Assembly (NCBI GenBank): GCA_020634495.1
Contig: JACKBR010000040.1
Span: 1 to 40,665, forward strand
DNA from: Ardenticatenaceae bacterium
GTDB lineage: Bacteria > Chloroflexota > Anaerolineae > Promineifilales > Promineifilaceae
DNA length: 40,665 bases
Direction: 5' to 3'
Position 1 is the first letter of the stretch; each line of letters starts with the position of its first letter. Below are positions 23,309 through 31,682 of the stretch, in pieces. Position numbers and translations under genes: made by a program. The notes beneath the pieces were generated by a model. It saw nothing but the letters and a program-made list of their open reading frames with translations. It did no database searches and was not told the origin of the DNA.

Positions 23309-24940
23309 ATGCGCAAAATAGAAACCGAAGTTCTGGTCATTGGTGGCGGCGCTACTGGAACCGGCGTCGTTTACGATCTGGCTCAACGTGGATTTAAATC
23401 TGTCTTGGTTGAAAAGCGAGATTTAACCCACGGCACAACGGGCCGGTATCATGGTTTGTTGCACAGCGGCGGTCGCTATGTGGTAAAAGACCCCAAAGCC
23501 GCCACTGAGTGCATCGAAGAAAATATTATCCTCCGCAAAATTATGCCGCACTGTCTGGAAGACACGAGCGGCTTTTTTGTCTGTACCCCCTGGGATGATC
23601 CAGCCTTTGGCGACAAGTTTATGCAGGGCTGCCGCGATACGGCCGTACCCTGCGAAGAAATCTCTGTTGCCCAAATGCTGCGCGAAGAGCCGCATCTGAA
23701 TCCCCAAATTAGCCGCTGCTTCCGCGTGCCAGACGGCTCGGCAGACTCGTTCCTGGCCACCCAGGTGGTGGCCGAAGGCGCACGGCAGTTCGGCGCTCAA
23801 ATCCTCACCTACCACGAGGTGAAAACGCTCATCCGCGAAGGAAATCGGGTGACTGGGGCCGTTTGTCACGATTTGGTGACAGATGAGGATGTGACCATTT
23901 TAGCCGACATTGTGGTGAATGCCTCCGGGGCCTGGGCGGGCCAAATTGCCCACATGGCGGGTGCAGAAGTGCATGTGCAGGCAGGCAAAGGCACCATGGT
24001 CGCCTTAAGCTACAGAGTCATCAACACAGTGGTAAACCGCTGCAAAATGCCCGCCGATGGCGACATCATCGTGCCCATCCACACCGTGTCGGTGATTGGC
24101 ACGACGGATGAGGCGGTGCCTGATCCGGAACATTTTGCCATCGAGCCGTGGGAAGTGACGCGGATGCTGACCGAAGCGGATAAATTGGTGCCGGGCTTTT
24201 CTGAAATGCGAATGTTACGGGCCTGGGCTGGGGTACGGCCGTTGTACCAGGAAACCAAAGTGGCCGACACCCGTGACGTAACCCGTGCCTACACCCTGCT
24301 CGATCACGAAACGCGAGACGATTTACAGGGCTTCATCACCATCACCGGGGGCAAATGGACCACTTTCCGGCAGATGGCCCAGGTTACGGCCGATCGCGTT
24401 TGTGAGAAGCTAAATACCCAACGCGAATGCCGCACGCACCTGGAATTGCTGCCCCATCCATTTGAACCAGGCCACAATAAAACGTACCACACGCTGGGGG
24501 CGCGGCTGGCGCGCACAGAGCAAGAAAAAGCGTTTGGCCAGCTCATTTGCGAATGTGAAATGGCCACCCGTTCAGACATTGAGCGGGCCATCAACGAAGG
24601 CGAGGCAAAAACGCTGGATGATATTCGGCGAGATGTGCGCCTGGGGATGGGGCCGTGCCAGGGCGGCTTTTGCACGCTGCGGGCCATTGGCATCTGGCAC
24701 CAACTGCATCAGTTGCCCATTGAGGATGCCAATGTGGCCTTGCGTGACTTTTTGCAGGAGCGTTGGAAAGGGTTGATGCCTATTTTGTGGGGAGCACAGC
24801 TCAAACAGGAACGGTTAGACGAACTGATTTACCTGTCTGTGTTAAACGCAGATCATTTGCCCGGCGAGAAAGCCTCACGGCTGGGGCCAAAGATGTATGA
24901 AAAGGGAACGGTTGAGCAGAATCCGGATGCAATGAAATGA
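23309..24940 (+). CDS. glpA: Anaerobic glycerol-3-phosphate dehydrogenase subunit A
   Basis: A 543-residue FAD-dependent subunit that oxidises sn-glycerol-3-phosphate to dihydroxyacetone phosphate. The dinucleotide motif VIGGGATGTG is at 10-19. HGTTGRYHGLLHSGGRYVVKD is the conserved GlpA/GlpD FAD segment. GGKWTTFRQMA is in the cap. The C-terminal BFD-like [2Fe-2S] domain has Cys414, Cys416, Cys450 and Cys455 (CEC and CQGGFC), which marks GlpA rather than aerobic GlpD. The ATG at 23309 follows GAAGGAAG. It overlaps glpB by ATGA. Confidence 0.95.
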   Translation: MRKIETEVLVIGGGATGTGVVYDLAQRGFKSVLVEKRDLTHGTTGRYHGLLHSGGRYVVKDPKAATECIEENIILRKIMPHCLEDTSGFFVCTPWDDPAFGDKFMQGCRDTAVPCEEISVAQMLREEPHLNPQISRCFRVPDGSADSFLATQVVAEGARQFGAQILTYHEVKTLIREGNRVTGAVCHDLVTDEDVTILADIVVNASGAWAGQIAHMAGAEVHVQAGKGTMVALSYRVINTVVNRCKMPADGDIIVPIHTVSVIGTTDEAVPDPEHFAIEPWEVTRMLTEADKLVPGFSEMRMLRAWAGVRPLYQETKVADTRDVTRAYTLLDHETRDDLQGFITITGGKWTTFRQMAQVTADRVCEKLNTQRECRTHLELLPHPFEPGHNKTYHTLGARLARTEQEKAFGQLICECEMATRSDIERAINEGEAKTLDDIRRDVRLGMGPCQGGFCTLRAIGIWHQLHQLPIEDANVALRDFLQERWKGLMPILWGAQLKQERLDELIYLSVLNADHLPGEKASRLGPKMYEKGTVEQNPDAMK

Positions 24941-26211
24941 GTACACAAAATGATGTCTTGGTAGTTGGTGCAGGGTTGGCGGGGTTAACGGCCGTTTGGC
25001 AGCTTGCCACCCAGCAAAAAAAGGTTCGATTAGTTAGCAAAGGGTGGGGAGCAACCCACTGGCACAGCGGCTGTCTGGATGTGCTGGGCTATTACCCCAT
25101 CGATGAAGGGCAGCCAGTAGAATCGCCAGGAGTGACGCTGGCCAAACTGGTGGCCGACCAGCCGCAGCACCCATACGCTTTGGTGGGGGTGTCTGGCGTG
25201 GAGGCGGCGCTGACCGCCTTCCAGACCCTGTGCGCCGAAGCGGGCTATCCGCTGCATGGCTCGCTGGATAAAAATTGGCTGCTGCCGTCGGCGGTGGGCA
25301 CATTTCGGCCAACCTGCCTGGCCCCGGAAACCATGATCGCGGGTGATTTGCGCCGCGACGATTCCATGCTCATTGTGGGGCTCAAGCAGCTCGTTGATTT
25401 TTATCCCAACATCATTGCCGAAAATTTGGCAAAACAAGGCGTGGATGCGGCTCACCTGATGCTGGATTTGCCTGAATTGGCGCAGCGCAACTTTAATACG
25501 CCAGTGAGCCTTGGCAGCATGATGGAACGGCCCGATTTTCGCACTGAATTGGTGCGGTTGATAAAGCCAAAATTGGGCAAGGCAAAGCGGGTGGGGCTGC
25601 CAGCCATTTTGGGCCGGCAGCCGTCCTTGGCCATTAAAAATGATTTAGAAAAGCAGCTGGGCCTGCCCGTGTTTGAGATTCCGGGATTGCCGCCGTCGCT
25701 GCCGGGTTTGCGGCTGCACGCCATTTTGCTGGGGGCGATTGAACGGGCTGGCGGGCGCGTTTTTCATGGCCTGGAGGGTGTGGGGATTGAAAGTGAAGGG
25801 GGGCAGGTTACGGCCGTTCTCACCGAATCTGCTGCCCGCCACAAACCCCACCGTTTTGACAGGTATGTCGTGGCCACCGGGGGCATTCTGGGTGGCGGCA
25901 TCGTTACGGATTATCAGGGCCAGGCGCGTGAGGTGGTCTTTGATTTACCTGTGACCTGGCCAGAAAGCCGCCTGGACTGGTTTGAGCAAGATTTTATGGA
26001 TCCCAATGGGCATCCTGTGTACCGGGCTGGGCTGAAGGTCAATGATCAGTTCCAGCCGGTAAATGGCGGCAGCCAGCCGGTGTACAGCAATGTGTACGCC
26101 GCAGGCACCACGCTCAGCCACAGCGAAGTCATTCGCGAGCGCTCTTTTGAAGGAGTGGCGTTGTCAACTGGCTTTGCCGTGGGGAATTTGTTAGCACGGC
26201 AGAGACCCTAA
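24937..26211 (+). CDS. glpB: Anaerobic glycerol-3-phosphate dehydrogenase subunit B
   Basis: A 424-residue flavoprotein subunit of the membrane-associated GlpABC complex. It has the N-terminal FAD motif VVGAGLAGLTA and LVSKGWGATHWHSGCLDVLG. The C-terminal part has VVATGGILGGGIV and YAAGTTLSHSE. It is coupled to glpA by a four-base overlap. The stop codon lies inside the left arm of a 15-bp hairpin that separates it from glpC. Confidence 0.93.
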   Translation: MSTQNDVLVVGAGLAGLTAVWQLATQQKKVRLVSKGWGATHWHSGCLDVLGYYPIDEGQPVESPGVTLAKLVADQPQHPYALVGVSGVEAALTAFQTLCAEAGYPLHGSLDKNWLLPSAVGTFRPTCLAPETMIAGDLRRDDSMLIVGLKQLVDFYPNIIAENLAKQGVDAAHLMLDLPELAQRNFNTPVSLGSMMERPDFRTELVRLIKPKLGKAKRVGLPAILGRQPSLAIKNDLEKQLGLPVFEIPGLPPSLPGLRLHAILLGAIERAGGRVFHGLEGVGIESEGGQVTAVLTESAARHKPHRFDRYVVATGGILGGGIVTDYQGQAREVVFDLPVTWPESRLDWFEQDFMDPNGHPVYRAGLKVNDQFQPVNGGSQPVYSNVYAAGTTLSHSEVIRERSFEGVALSTGFAVGNLLARQRP

Positions 26212-26263
26212 GGGTTTTGTAGTTTATTGACTTGGGCCCTTAAAGGTCAAACCCTTAGGGTCT
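26203..26263 (+). repeat. Perfect inverted repeat between glpB and glpC
   Basis: AGACCCTAAGGGTTT (26203-26217, containing the glpB stop) and its exact complement at 26249-26263 form a 15-bp stem. An inner TTGAC/GTCAA pair lies in the loop. There is no U-run. It is placed to adjust glpC expression or mRNA stability within the operon. Confidence 0.7.
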
Positions 26264-26269
26264 GAAAAG

Positions 26270-26326
26270 GCAAGATTTCGCAGATTTTACAGATGTCTCT
26301 TCGTTTTCTGTGATCTCTGTGGCTTA
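26270..26326 (+). repeat. CTCTGTG dispersed repeat, copy 3
   Basis: CAAGATTTCGCAGATTTTACAGAT, then TCTTCGTTTTCTGTGATCTCTGTGGC, 14 bases before the glpC start. It is the same family as 10784 and 29965. Confidence 0.6.
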
Positions 26327-26339
26327 AAAATGGGGAAAG

Positions 26340-27650
26340 ATGATGCGGAAGGTTTGGGAAGCAGAGACAACAGTTGAATTTGAAGCAGCAAAGCCGGTGG
26401 AGCTGACGCTGGATCATTGTATAAAATGCAATATTTGTGTGACGGCCTGCCCGGTAACGGCCGTTACCGATCTGTTCCCCGGCCCCAAGTACGAAGCGCC
26501 GCAGGCAGGCCGTTTTCGCCAAAATAAGCAGCCTACGCCAGACTATTCAGTTGATTATTGCAGCGGCTGCCGCGCCTGTAATTTAGCCTGCCCCACCGGC
26601 GTTAAGATTGCCGAAATCAACGCCCGCGCCCGCAACGACATTGTGGCAGCGGATAAGCAGTCTGGCCGCAACAAGCTGCGCAACAATTTGGTGGCCCGGC
26701 CTGAGCTGCTGGGCAAGCTAGGTCAGCCCGTTGCGCCGCTGGCCAACATGTTACTGCACGGTGGAATCGGCCGTTTTTTTGCCGATAAGCTGCTGGGCAT
26801 TGCACCTAAAGCGCCATTGCCCATCTTTTCGCGGGAGAAGTTTAGCGGTTGGCTCAAAAAGCGTGCCGCCCCCAAAGATGCCACGCGCAAAATTGTGTAT
26901 TTTCGGGGGTGTTCCACAGAATATTTTGAGCCACGGGTGGGCAAAGCGGCCGTTCAGGTTTTAGAGGCCAACGGGTTTGAGGTGCTGGTGCCAGAGCAAA
27001 ACTGCTGTGGCCTGCCGCTGCTGTCCAATGGTGAATTTGACACGGCGCGTGATTACCATGAAAGCAACGTCAAGAAGCTGATCGATTACGTGAAGCAGGG
27101 CTATGTGATTGTGGGAACCTCTACAAGCTGCACGCTCACCCTCAAAGAGGAAGCGCCGGAGCTGCTGGATTATTTCACGGAAGATGCGCGGCTGTTGGCG
27201 GCCAACACCTACGATCTGAATGAATTTTTAACCTTGCTGCTGGATGCGGGTGAGCTAAAAACCGACAGCCTACGGCCGATTCCTTTGCGGTTGGCCTATC
27301 ATGCCCCGTGCCAGTTCAAGGCCCATCGCATTGGCCGCCCCAGCGTGGAGATCATGGATTTGATTCCAGAGCTGGAAATTGTGGAGAGCCAGGCGGCGTG
27401 CTGCGGCGTGGCGGGAACGTACGGTTACAAAGCGGAAAAGTACCAGATTGCCATGGATGTGGGACGGCCGTTATTCGAATTCATCAAAGAAGTAGATGGC
27501 CCGGTCAACGTGTGCGACAGCGAGACCTGCCGTTGGCAAATCACTGCCGCCACCGGGCAGGCCTCCGTGCATCCCATCGAGCTGCTCTCCGCTGCGTACG
27601 GCTACCCGCCGGAAGGCGAACTGGCCAAAGTGCTGCTCCCCCTAAGTTAG
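26340..27650 (+). CDS. glpC: Anaerobic glycerol-3-phosphate dehydrogenase subunit C
   Basis: A 436-residue iron-sulfur subunit that passes electrons from GlpAB to quinone. Two [4Fe-4S] motifs are present: Cys27-30-33-37 (CIKCNICVTACP) and Cys74-77-80-84 (CSGCRACNLACP). Two CCG-type cysteine-rich domains follow (NCCGLPLL and ACCGVAGTYG). There are no membrane helices, so association with the membrane is peripheral. It completes the glpABC operon but lies 128 bases after glpB, behind a hairpin and a CTCTGTG repeat, so it may be independently tuned. Confidence 0.94.
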   Translation: MMRKVWEAETTVEFEAAKPVELTLDHCIKCNICVTACPVTAVTDLFPGPKYEAPQAGRFRQNKQPTPDYSVDYCSGCRACNLACPTGVKIAEINARARNDIVAADKQSGRNKLRNNLVARPELLGKLGQPVAPLANMLLHGGIGRFFADKLLGIAPKAPLPIFSREKFSGWLKKRAAPKDATRKIVYFRGCSTEYFEPRVGKAAVQVLEANGFEVLVPEQNCCGLPLLSNGEFDTARDYHESNVKKLIDYVKQGYVIVGTSTSCTLTLKEEAPELLDYFTEDARLLAANTYDLNEFLTLLLDAGELKTDSLRPIPLRLAYHAPCQFKAHRIGRPSVEIMDLIPELEIVESQAACCGVAGTYGYKAEKYQIAMDVGRPLFEFIKEVDGPVNVCDSETCRWQITAATGQASVHPIELLSAAYGYPPEGELAKVLLPLS

Positions 27651-27669
27651 AAGGCGAATTGAATTTGTT

Positions 27670-27738
27670 ACAAAGAAACAAAGGTACGAAGGGACAAAGG
27701 ATTTTGATTCTTCGTTTCTTTGTTTCTTCGTGCCTTTG
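27670..27738. repeat. ACAAAGG-type heptad hairpin after glpC
   Basis: ACAAAGA/ACAAAGG/TACGAAG/GACAAAG heptads (27670-27700) face an imperfect complement with TTCGTTTCTTTGTTTCTTCG to 27738. It could terminate glpABC. It resembles 29565-29634 in sequence. Confidence 0.75.
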
Positions 27739-27791
27739 AATAAAATCCCCCCAAATTGGATAGCAACCTAAATTTGTGGGACAATACGCCC

Positions 27792-28604
27792 ATGCTTCAT
27801 TTGCGCACAATTCGCCTCAATTTGGACTCCCTGGATGATGCTGAGCGACAGCAGTACCCTTTCAACATCCCCGCTTTGCAGCAAGAAGCTGGCATTGAAT
27901 TAACTGCGCCTGTGACCTTTTTGGTAGGGGAAAATGGGTCTGGCAAATCGACATTGATTGAGGCTTTGGCAACGGCCGTTTCCGCCTACACCGTTGGCAG
28001 TGAAGATATTACTCGTGATGCGACGTTGGCTCCCGTGCGCCGACTGGCCGATCGATTGCGGTTGGTCTGGTCGGTCAAAACGCGCAGCGGCTTCTTTTTG
28101 CGGGCAGAAGATTTTTTTGGCTACATCAAACGGCTCAGCCAGATGGAAGCAGAACTGCTGGCCGAAATCCAGCAGGTGGACAAAACATACGTCGGTCGTT
28201 CGGAGAAGGCCAAAGGGTTGGCTAAGATGCCGTACATGACAGAACTGAATGCGCTGCGCTCGCAATACGGCCGTCACCTCAACACCTACTCCCACGGCGA
28301 AAGCTTTTTAGAACTGTTTCAATCCCGCTTCCAGCCCAACAGCCTGTACCTGCTCGACGAACCAGAAACGCCGCTCTCGCCTATGCGGCAGCTGACGCTG
28401 TTGTCGCTTATGAAGGAGATGGTGGCCCAGAACTGTCAGTTCATCGTCGCCACCCATTCGCCCATTTTGATGGCCTTTCCCGGAGCCACCCTGCTCAGTT
28501 TTGATTACACACCCGCCCAACCAGTCGAGTACGAATCGCTAGAACACGTCACCGTCACCCGCTCATTTTTAAACAACCCGGAGCAATATTTGCGACACCT
28601 GTAA
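27792..28604 (+). CDS. AAA/ABC-type ATPase (predicted, AAA_21-like)
   Basis: A 270-residue single-domain ATPase. The Walker [10 protein letters not shown] is at 46-54 (Lys52). The signature-like YSHGES is at about 166-171, Walker B LYLLDEPE at 185-192, and the switch His222 in ATHS. It resembles the stand-alone AAA_21/YefA-type group rather than a transporter, as there are no partner permeases. It is cytoplasmic. The ATG at 27792 was chosen because homology starts there; the frame opens at 27756. It is followed 16 bases later by the glycosyltransferase. The role is unknown; DNA/RNA handling or a defence-type function are possible for such ATPases, without support here. Confidence 0.82.
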   Translation: MLHLRTIRLNLDSLDDAERQQYPFNIPALQQEAGIELTAPVTFLVGENGSGKSTLIEALATAVSAYTVGSEDITRDATLAPVRRLADRLRLVWSVKTRSGFFLRAEDFFGYIKRLSQMEAELLAEIQQVDKTYVGRSEKAKGLAKMPYMTELNALRSQYGRHLNTYSHGESFLELFQSRFQPNSLYLLDEPETPLSPMRQLTLLSLMKEMVAQNCQFIVATHSPILMAFPGATLLSFDYTPAQPVEYESLEHVTVTRSFLNNPEQYLRHL

Positions 28605-28620
28605 TTGGCCTTCTGCTATT

Positions 28621-29550
28621 ATGCCCAATCTCCAATCTCCAATCTCTAATCCCACCCTCTCCATCGTCATTGTGAATTACAACACGCGCCAGCTGCTGGA
28701 CGATTGCCTGGCGTCCATTTTTGCCGCAGAAGAACCGACTGGCGGGTTGGAAATCATTGTGGTGGACAATGCCTCCAGCGACGGCAGCCAGGCGATGGTG
28801 CGAGAAAAATATCCGTTGGTGCAGCTGATTGCCAGCGAGGTGAATCGCGGGTTTTCGGCGGCGAATAATTTGGGGGTTGCGGTGGCCAACGGCCGTACCA
28901 TCCTTTTCCTCAATTCCGACACCCGTGTCGCCCCCAATGCTTTGGCCGAACCGGCGGCTTATCTGCTGGCCAATCCCGGAGTGGGCGCGCTGACGGTGCG
29001 CCTGGTTTACCCCAGCGGCGAACGCGATCCGGACAACCATCGTGGGTTCCCTACGCCCTGGAACGCCATTTGCCACTTTTCTGGTCTTAGCAAGATTTTC
29101 CCCGCAAACCCGCGCTTCAACGGCTACTTTCAGAGCTATGCGGACATGAGCCAGACACATCCGGTGGACGTGATTGCCGGGTCGTATATGCTCATGCCGA
29201 TGGCTTTGTGCCGGGAGCTGGGCGGCTGGGATGAAACGTACTTTTTCTACGGCGAGGATATTGATTTTTGCTACCGCATCCGGCAGGCGGGCTACCAGAT
29301 CATCTATTATCCGCATGTGGAAGTCTTGCACTACAAGGGGGCCAGCTCTGGCCTGCGCAAAGAGTCGGCCGAGATAGCCAGACCGCCGAAGGAAACGCGG
29401 GTGAAGGTGGCCAAAGAGTCGGTGCGGGCGATGAAGATTTTTTACCGCAAGTTTTACCGGGAGCAGTATCCGTGGTTGGTTACGGCCGTTGTCCTGGCAG
29501 GCATCCAAATTCGCGGCTGGTTCCGCATCCTCAAACACCAACTCACTTAA
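28621..29550 (+). CDS. Glycosyltransferase family 2
   Basis: A 309-residue GT-A enzyme. [10 protein letters not shown] (13-22) is followed by [12 protein letters not shown] (45-56), [10 protein letters not shown], and the metal-binding NSDT at 98-101 (an NSD form of DxD). [16 protein letters not shown] is the catalytic ED segment. It most resembles WbbL-like rhamnosyltransferases of cell-surface polysaccharide synthesis; the sugar is not determined. A weakly hydrophobic stretch near the C-terminus may touch the membrane. The first ten residues (PNLQSPISN) are encoded by a GGAGATT-type heptad array, so the start has been rewritten by the repeat. Confidence 0.92.
   Translation: MPNLQSPISNPTLSIVIVNYNTRQLLDDCLASIFAAEEPTGGLEIIVVDNASSDGSQAMVREKYPLVQLIASEVNRGFSAANNLGVAVANGRTILFLNSDTRVAPNALAEPAAYLLANPGVGALTVRLVYPSGERDPDNHRGFPTPWNAICHFSGLSKIFPANPRFNGYFQSYADMSQTHPVDVIAGSYMLMPMALCRELGGWDETYFFYGEDIDFCYRIRQAGYQIIYYPHVEVLHYKGASSGLRKESAEIARPPKETRVKVAKESVRAMKIFYRKFYREQYPWLVTAVVLAGIQIRGWFRILKHQLT
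28624..28652 (+). repeat. Single heptad arm at the start of the GT2 gene
   Basis: CCAATCTCCAATCTCCAATC overlaps the first codons. It is one arm of the GGAGATT family; no partner arm is seen nearby. Confidence 0.75.
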
Positions 29551-29564
29551 GATTGGAATTTTAT

Positions 29565-29634
29565 ACAAAGGTACAAAGAGGCGAAGAAACCAAGAGAAAA
29601 ATTTCTTTGTTCCTCTGTTCCTTTGTTTCTTCGC
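29565..29634. repeat. ACAAAGG-type heptad hairpin after GT2
   Basis: TACAAAGGTACAAAGAGGCG (29564-29583) leads into the left arm. GCGAAGAAAC (29581-29590) pairs exactly with GTTTCTTCGC (29625-29634), with further imperfect pairing inside. It is a likely terminator or REP-like unit before the FmdB operon promoter. Confidence 0.75.
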
Positions 29635-29657
29635 AATAAAATCAATTACCCAGTGGA

Positions 29658-29698
29658 TTGACAAAATATTCTGCAAATACTATACTCCCCCATAGTAT
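29658..29698 (+). promoter_or_regulatory. Promoter with inverted repeat over the -10 (fmdB-cstR-osmC operon)
   Basis: TTGACA (29658-29663), a 17-bp spacer and TATACT (29681-29686). An inverted repeat ATACTAT-N8-ATAGTAT (29677-29698) with a C-rich centre covers the -10. Such AT arms with a G/C-rich centre resemble operators of CsoR/CstR-family regulators, and such a regulator is encoded two genes downstream. A second small palindrome CTCCC...GGGAG follows. Confidence 0.7.
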
Positions 29699-29719
29699 AT
29701 TTGAGGGAGTTAAATTTTT

Positions 29720-29929
29720 ATGCCAATGTATGATTTTGCCTGCCGTGAATGTGGGCAGGTGTTTGAAAAGAAGTTAAGAATGTCACAATCCAGTGACCCG
29801 CAAATTTGCCCCACATGCGGCAGCGGCGAGACACGCCGCCACATGTCCGCTTCGTTTGCCATGGGTGGTGGGGCACGCAGCGCCGCGCCGGTGATGTCTG
29901 CACCGCCGCCCAGCAGCCCGTTTACCTGA
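29720..29929 (+). CDS. FmdB-type zinc-ribbon protein
   Basis: A 69-residue protein with an FmdB zinc ribbon: MPMYDFACRECG start and cysteines 8, 11, 30 and 33 in two CxxC knuckles. A low-complexity Ala/Pro/Ser tail follows. FmdB-family proteins are of uncertain function, often suggested as regulators. It is first in the operon with the CsoR/CstR-type sensor and the OsmC protein, although 129 bases with a hairpin and a CTCTGTG repeat separate it from the sensor gene. Confidence 0.88.
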   Translation: MPMYDFACRECGQVFEKKLRMSQSSDPQICPTCGSGETRRHMSASFAMGGGARSAAPVMSAPPPSSPFT

Positions 29930-29942
29930 GCAAGCGGCTGCT

Positions 29943-30045
29943 AGGCAAGCAGTTTGCTTGCCAAATTTATCCGCAGATTAGCGCAGATTTCCCTTTTCTC
30001 TCTGTGAACCTCTATGGAATCCTCGTGTGGCTCTGAGTTCCGCTT
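29943..30045 (+). repeat. Hairpin and CTCTGTG repeat, copy 4
   Basis: GGCAAGCA-GTT-TGCTTGCC (29943-29961) is a perfect 8-bp hairpin. It is followed by CCGCAGATTAGCGCAGATTTC and TTCTCTCTGTGAACCTCTATGG to about 30045, which ends just before the AGGAG of the sensor gene. The order of elements matches 10784-10845 and 26270-26326. Confidence 0.6.
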
Positions 30046-30058
30046 TTAGGAGTAGAAG

Positions 30059-30337
30059 ATGAAGGTACCGAATACGGCCGTAAAAAAAGAACTCCAAACC
30101 CGCCTGAATCGCATCGAGGGGCAAATCCGTGGTGTGCAAAAGATGCTGGATGAAGACCGGGAGTGTCGGGAGATTGTGCAGCAGTTAACGGCCGTACGCG
30201 CTGCTGTACACAACGCCCGGCTCCAATTTATGCGCACCTACGCCCGTGACTGTTTGCTGCAAGGTGGCGAATTAAACGAGGCAGAGCGGGTCGCGATGGT
30301 GGATGATTTAATGAATTTAATAGCGAAGGTAGAATAA
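30059..30337 (+). CDS. CsoR/CstR-family metal- or persulfide-sensing repressor
   Basis: A 92-residue all-helical repressor of the CsoR/RcnR/FrmR/CstR family (RLNRIEGQIRGVQKML, then CREIVQQLTAVRAAV). Cys36 and Cys65 are in the sensing positions. The Cu(I) ligand normally four residues before Cys65 is Tyr61 rather than His, arguing against copper sensing. The two-Cys, no-His pattern matches CstR, which senses reactive sulfur by linking the cysteines. AGGAG is seven bases before the ATG. It lies two bases before osmC. It is probably an autorepressor acting at 29677-29698. Confidence 0.85.
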   Translation: MKVPNTAVKKELQTRLNRIEGQIRGVQKMLDEDRECREIVQQLTAVRAAVHNARLQFMRTYARDCLLQGGELNEAERVAMVDDLMNLIAKVE

Positions 30338-30339
30338 AA

Positions 30340-30771
30340 ATGAGCAACGAAAAAACAGCGAAAGTTGTCTGGTCTGGCAAAGAATTACAGTTTCACGGCA
30401 CGTTGGGGTCTGGATATGAATTTGAGTTAAACAGCAGCGCTGGCCCCCACGGCGGCAGCCCGATGGAGTTTTTGCTGGTGGGCGTGGCAGGCTGCACCGC
30501 CATGGACGTTATTTCTATTTTGCAGAAAATGCGGCAAAACGTGCATGATTTTTCCGTAGAAATCTCTGGCGTGCGGGCTGAGCAACATCCAAAAGTGTAC
30601 ACCGAGGTAGACATTACTTTTGTGGTGCGCGGGGTGGACATCAAGGAAGAAAATGTGGCGCGGGCGATTGAACTGTCAGAAACAATCTACTGCTCCGCCA
30701 GCCAGATGTTTCATCGTTCTGGTACCAAAATTAATACCAGCTACCGTATTGAGGAAACGGCCGTATCCTAA
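30340..30771 (+). CDS. OsmC/Ohr-family protein
   Basis: A 143-residue OsmC-fold protein. The first redox Cys52 is in VGVAGCTAMDVISIL, and Cys118 is in ETIYCSAS. These are the two cysteines used by OsmC/Ohr peroxidases to reduce organic hydroperoxides or persulfides. SPMEFLLVGVAGC is the family signature. It is cytoplasmic and coupled to the CsoR/CstR-type gene by a two-base gap. Together they suggest a reactive sulfur or peroxide response. An ACGGCCGT lies at the very end of the coding sequence. Confidence 0.92.
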   Translation: MSNEKTAKVVWSGKELQFHGTLGSGYEFELNSSAGPHGGSPMEFLLVGVAGCTAMDVISILQKMRQNVHDFSVEISGVRAEQHPKVYTEVDITFVVRGVDIKEENVARAIELSETIYCSASQMFHRSGTKINTSYRIEETAVS

Positions 30772-30947
30772 ATCGACAATGACAGAATCAGCCAGATAGC
30801 ACGTTGTTCAGTGGGCAACCTCCAGGCTCTCATTGATGTTTTGGTCAAAATGATGCAAAATAATTTGAGAGAAATAGTCGCTTAACAGGGCAAAGGATAC
30901 ATTTTAGTCGCGTGCCTAAATTCCCGCACCAGGAAACGGTCTAAAAG

Positions 30948-31529
30948 ATGGATGATGAAAAGTATTTGGCAGATGATGAATTTCAATCAGAAAACCCAGA
31001 AAGCGTTCTGGAAGCTTTAGAAAATCCTCCGGTTCAGCCTGAAAAGCCCAAGAGAAACCTAAGGCTTATTTTGGGAATTATCGCTGTCGTTGTTTGTTCA
31101 TGTTTAACCATTGGCGGTGTGATCATCGCCAGTGGATTAAACAAAGTTTCCTCAGAAAAAGCCCCTGTTGAGGCTGTGCTCGATCAATTTATGCAGGAGA
31201 TGCTTGCTGAAGATGTCGACGCAGCCTATGCACTTTATTCACCCCGAGCGCAGCGCCAGTTTCCTAAAACAAATCTGGCAACCTTATTAGAGGGGAATAA
31301 CTTTGTCCTCATTGAGGGGTATCAAAGCCTGACAATTAGTAACCTCAATATTAAAGCAGTTGCTAATACGAATCCCGATGTGCCCCAAGGGACAGTCGCT
31401 GAGGTGTCTGGGGTGATCTCATACGAGAATGATTTTTCGGGTCAATTTGAAGCAATACTGGAAAAAGTCGATGGCGATTGGTTTCTTGACGGTATTAATA
31501 TCACAGTTCCGCCCGATAAGTTTCAATAA
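30948..31529 (+). CDS. Single-pass membrane protein, unknown extracytoplasmic domain
   Basis: A 193-residue protein. An acidic, proline-containing cytoplasmic tail (1-35) is followed by one helix at about 38-62 (LILGIIAVVVCSCLTIGGVI). An outer domain of about 125 residues has an NTF2/DUF4864-like look (VLDQFMQEMLAEDVDAAYAL, then VAEVSGVISYENDFSGQFEA and WFLDGINI). Function is not recognised. There is no clear Shine-Dalgarno. It has no ACGGCCGT and is somewhat AT-richer than its neighbours, which hints at a different history. Confidence 0.75.
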   Translation: MDDEKYLADDEFQSENPESVLEALENPPVQPEKPKRNLRLILGIIAVVVCSCLTIGGVIIASGLNKVSSEKAPVEAVLDQFMQEMLAEDVDAAYALYSPRAQRQFPKTNLATLLEGNNFVLIEGYQSLTISNLNIKAVANTNPDVPQGTVAEVSGVISYENDFSGQFEAILEKVDGDWFLDGINITVPPDKFQ

Positions 31530-31682
31530 CTGGCCTCCGCGTCAAGTTTCAAGTCCTACAATTAGCCAATTCATAAAACCAGATGTTAGAGTCGCTCTAA
31601 AAGTAAAAATCGTTTGCTGTGCGTGAGTGAATTTACTCATTTCTCATGGCGGCTCTCCTCATTGTTGCCTATCATCCTGAGC

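Noticed and set aside
29677..29698. Inverted repeat considered as a transcription terminator of GT2
   Set aside because: It overlaps the -10 of a good promoter and has no U-run. An operator is the better reading.
30772..30890. In-frame continuation after the OsmC stop (about 37 codons, SVGNLQALIDVLVKMMQ)
   Set aside because: It reads like protein, but it has only a weak GTG start and no ribosome-binding site, and OsmC is already of normal length. It may be a decayed remnant.
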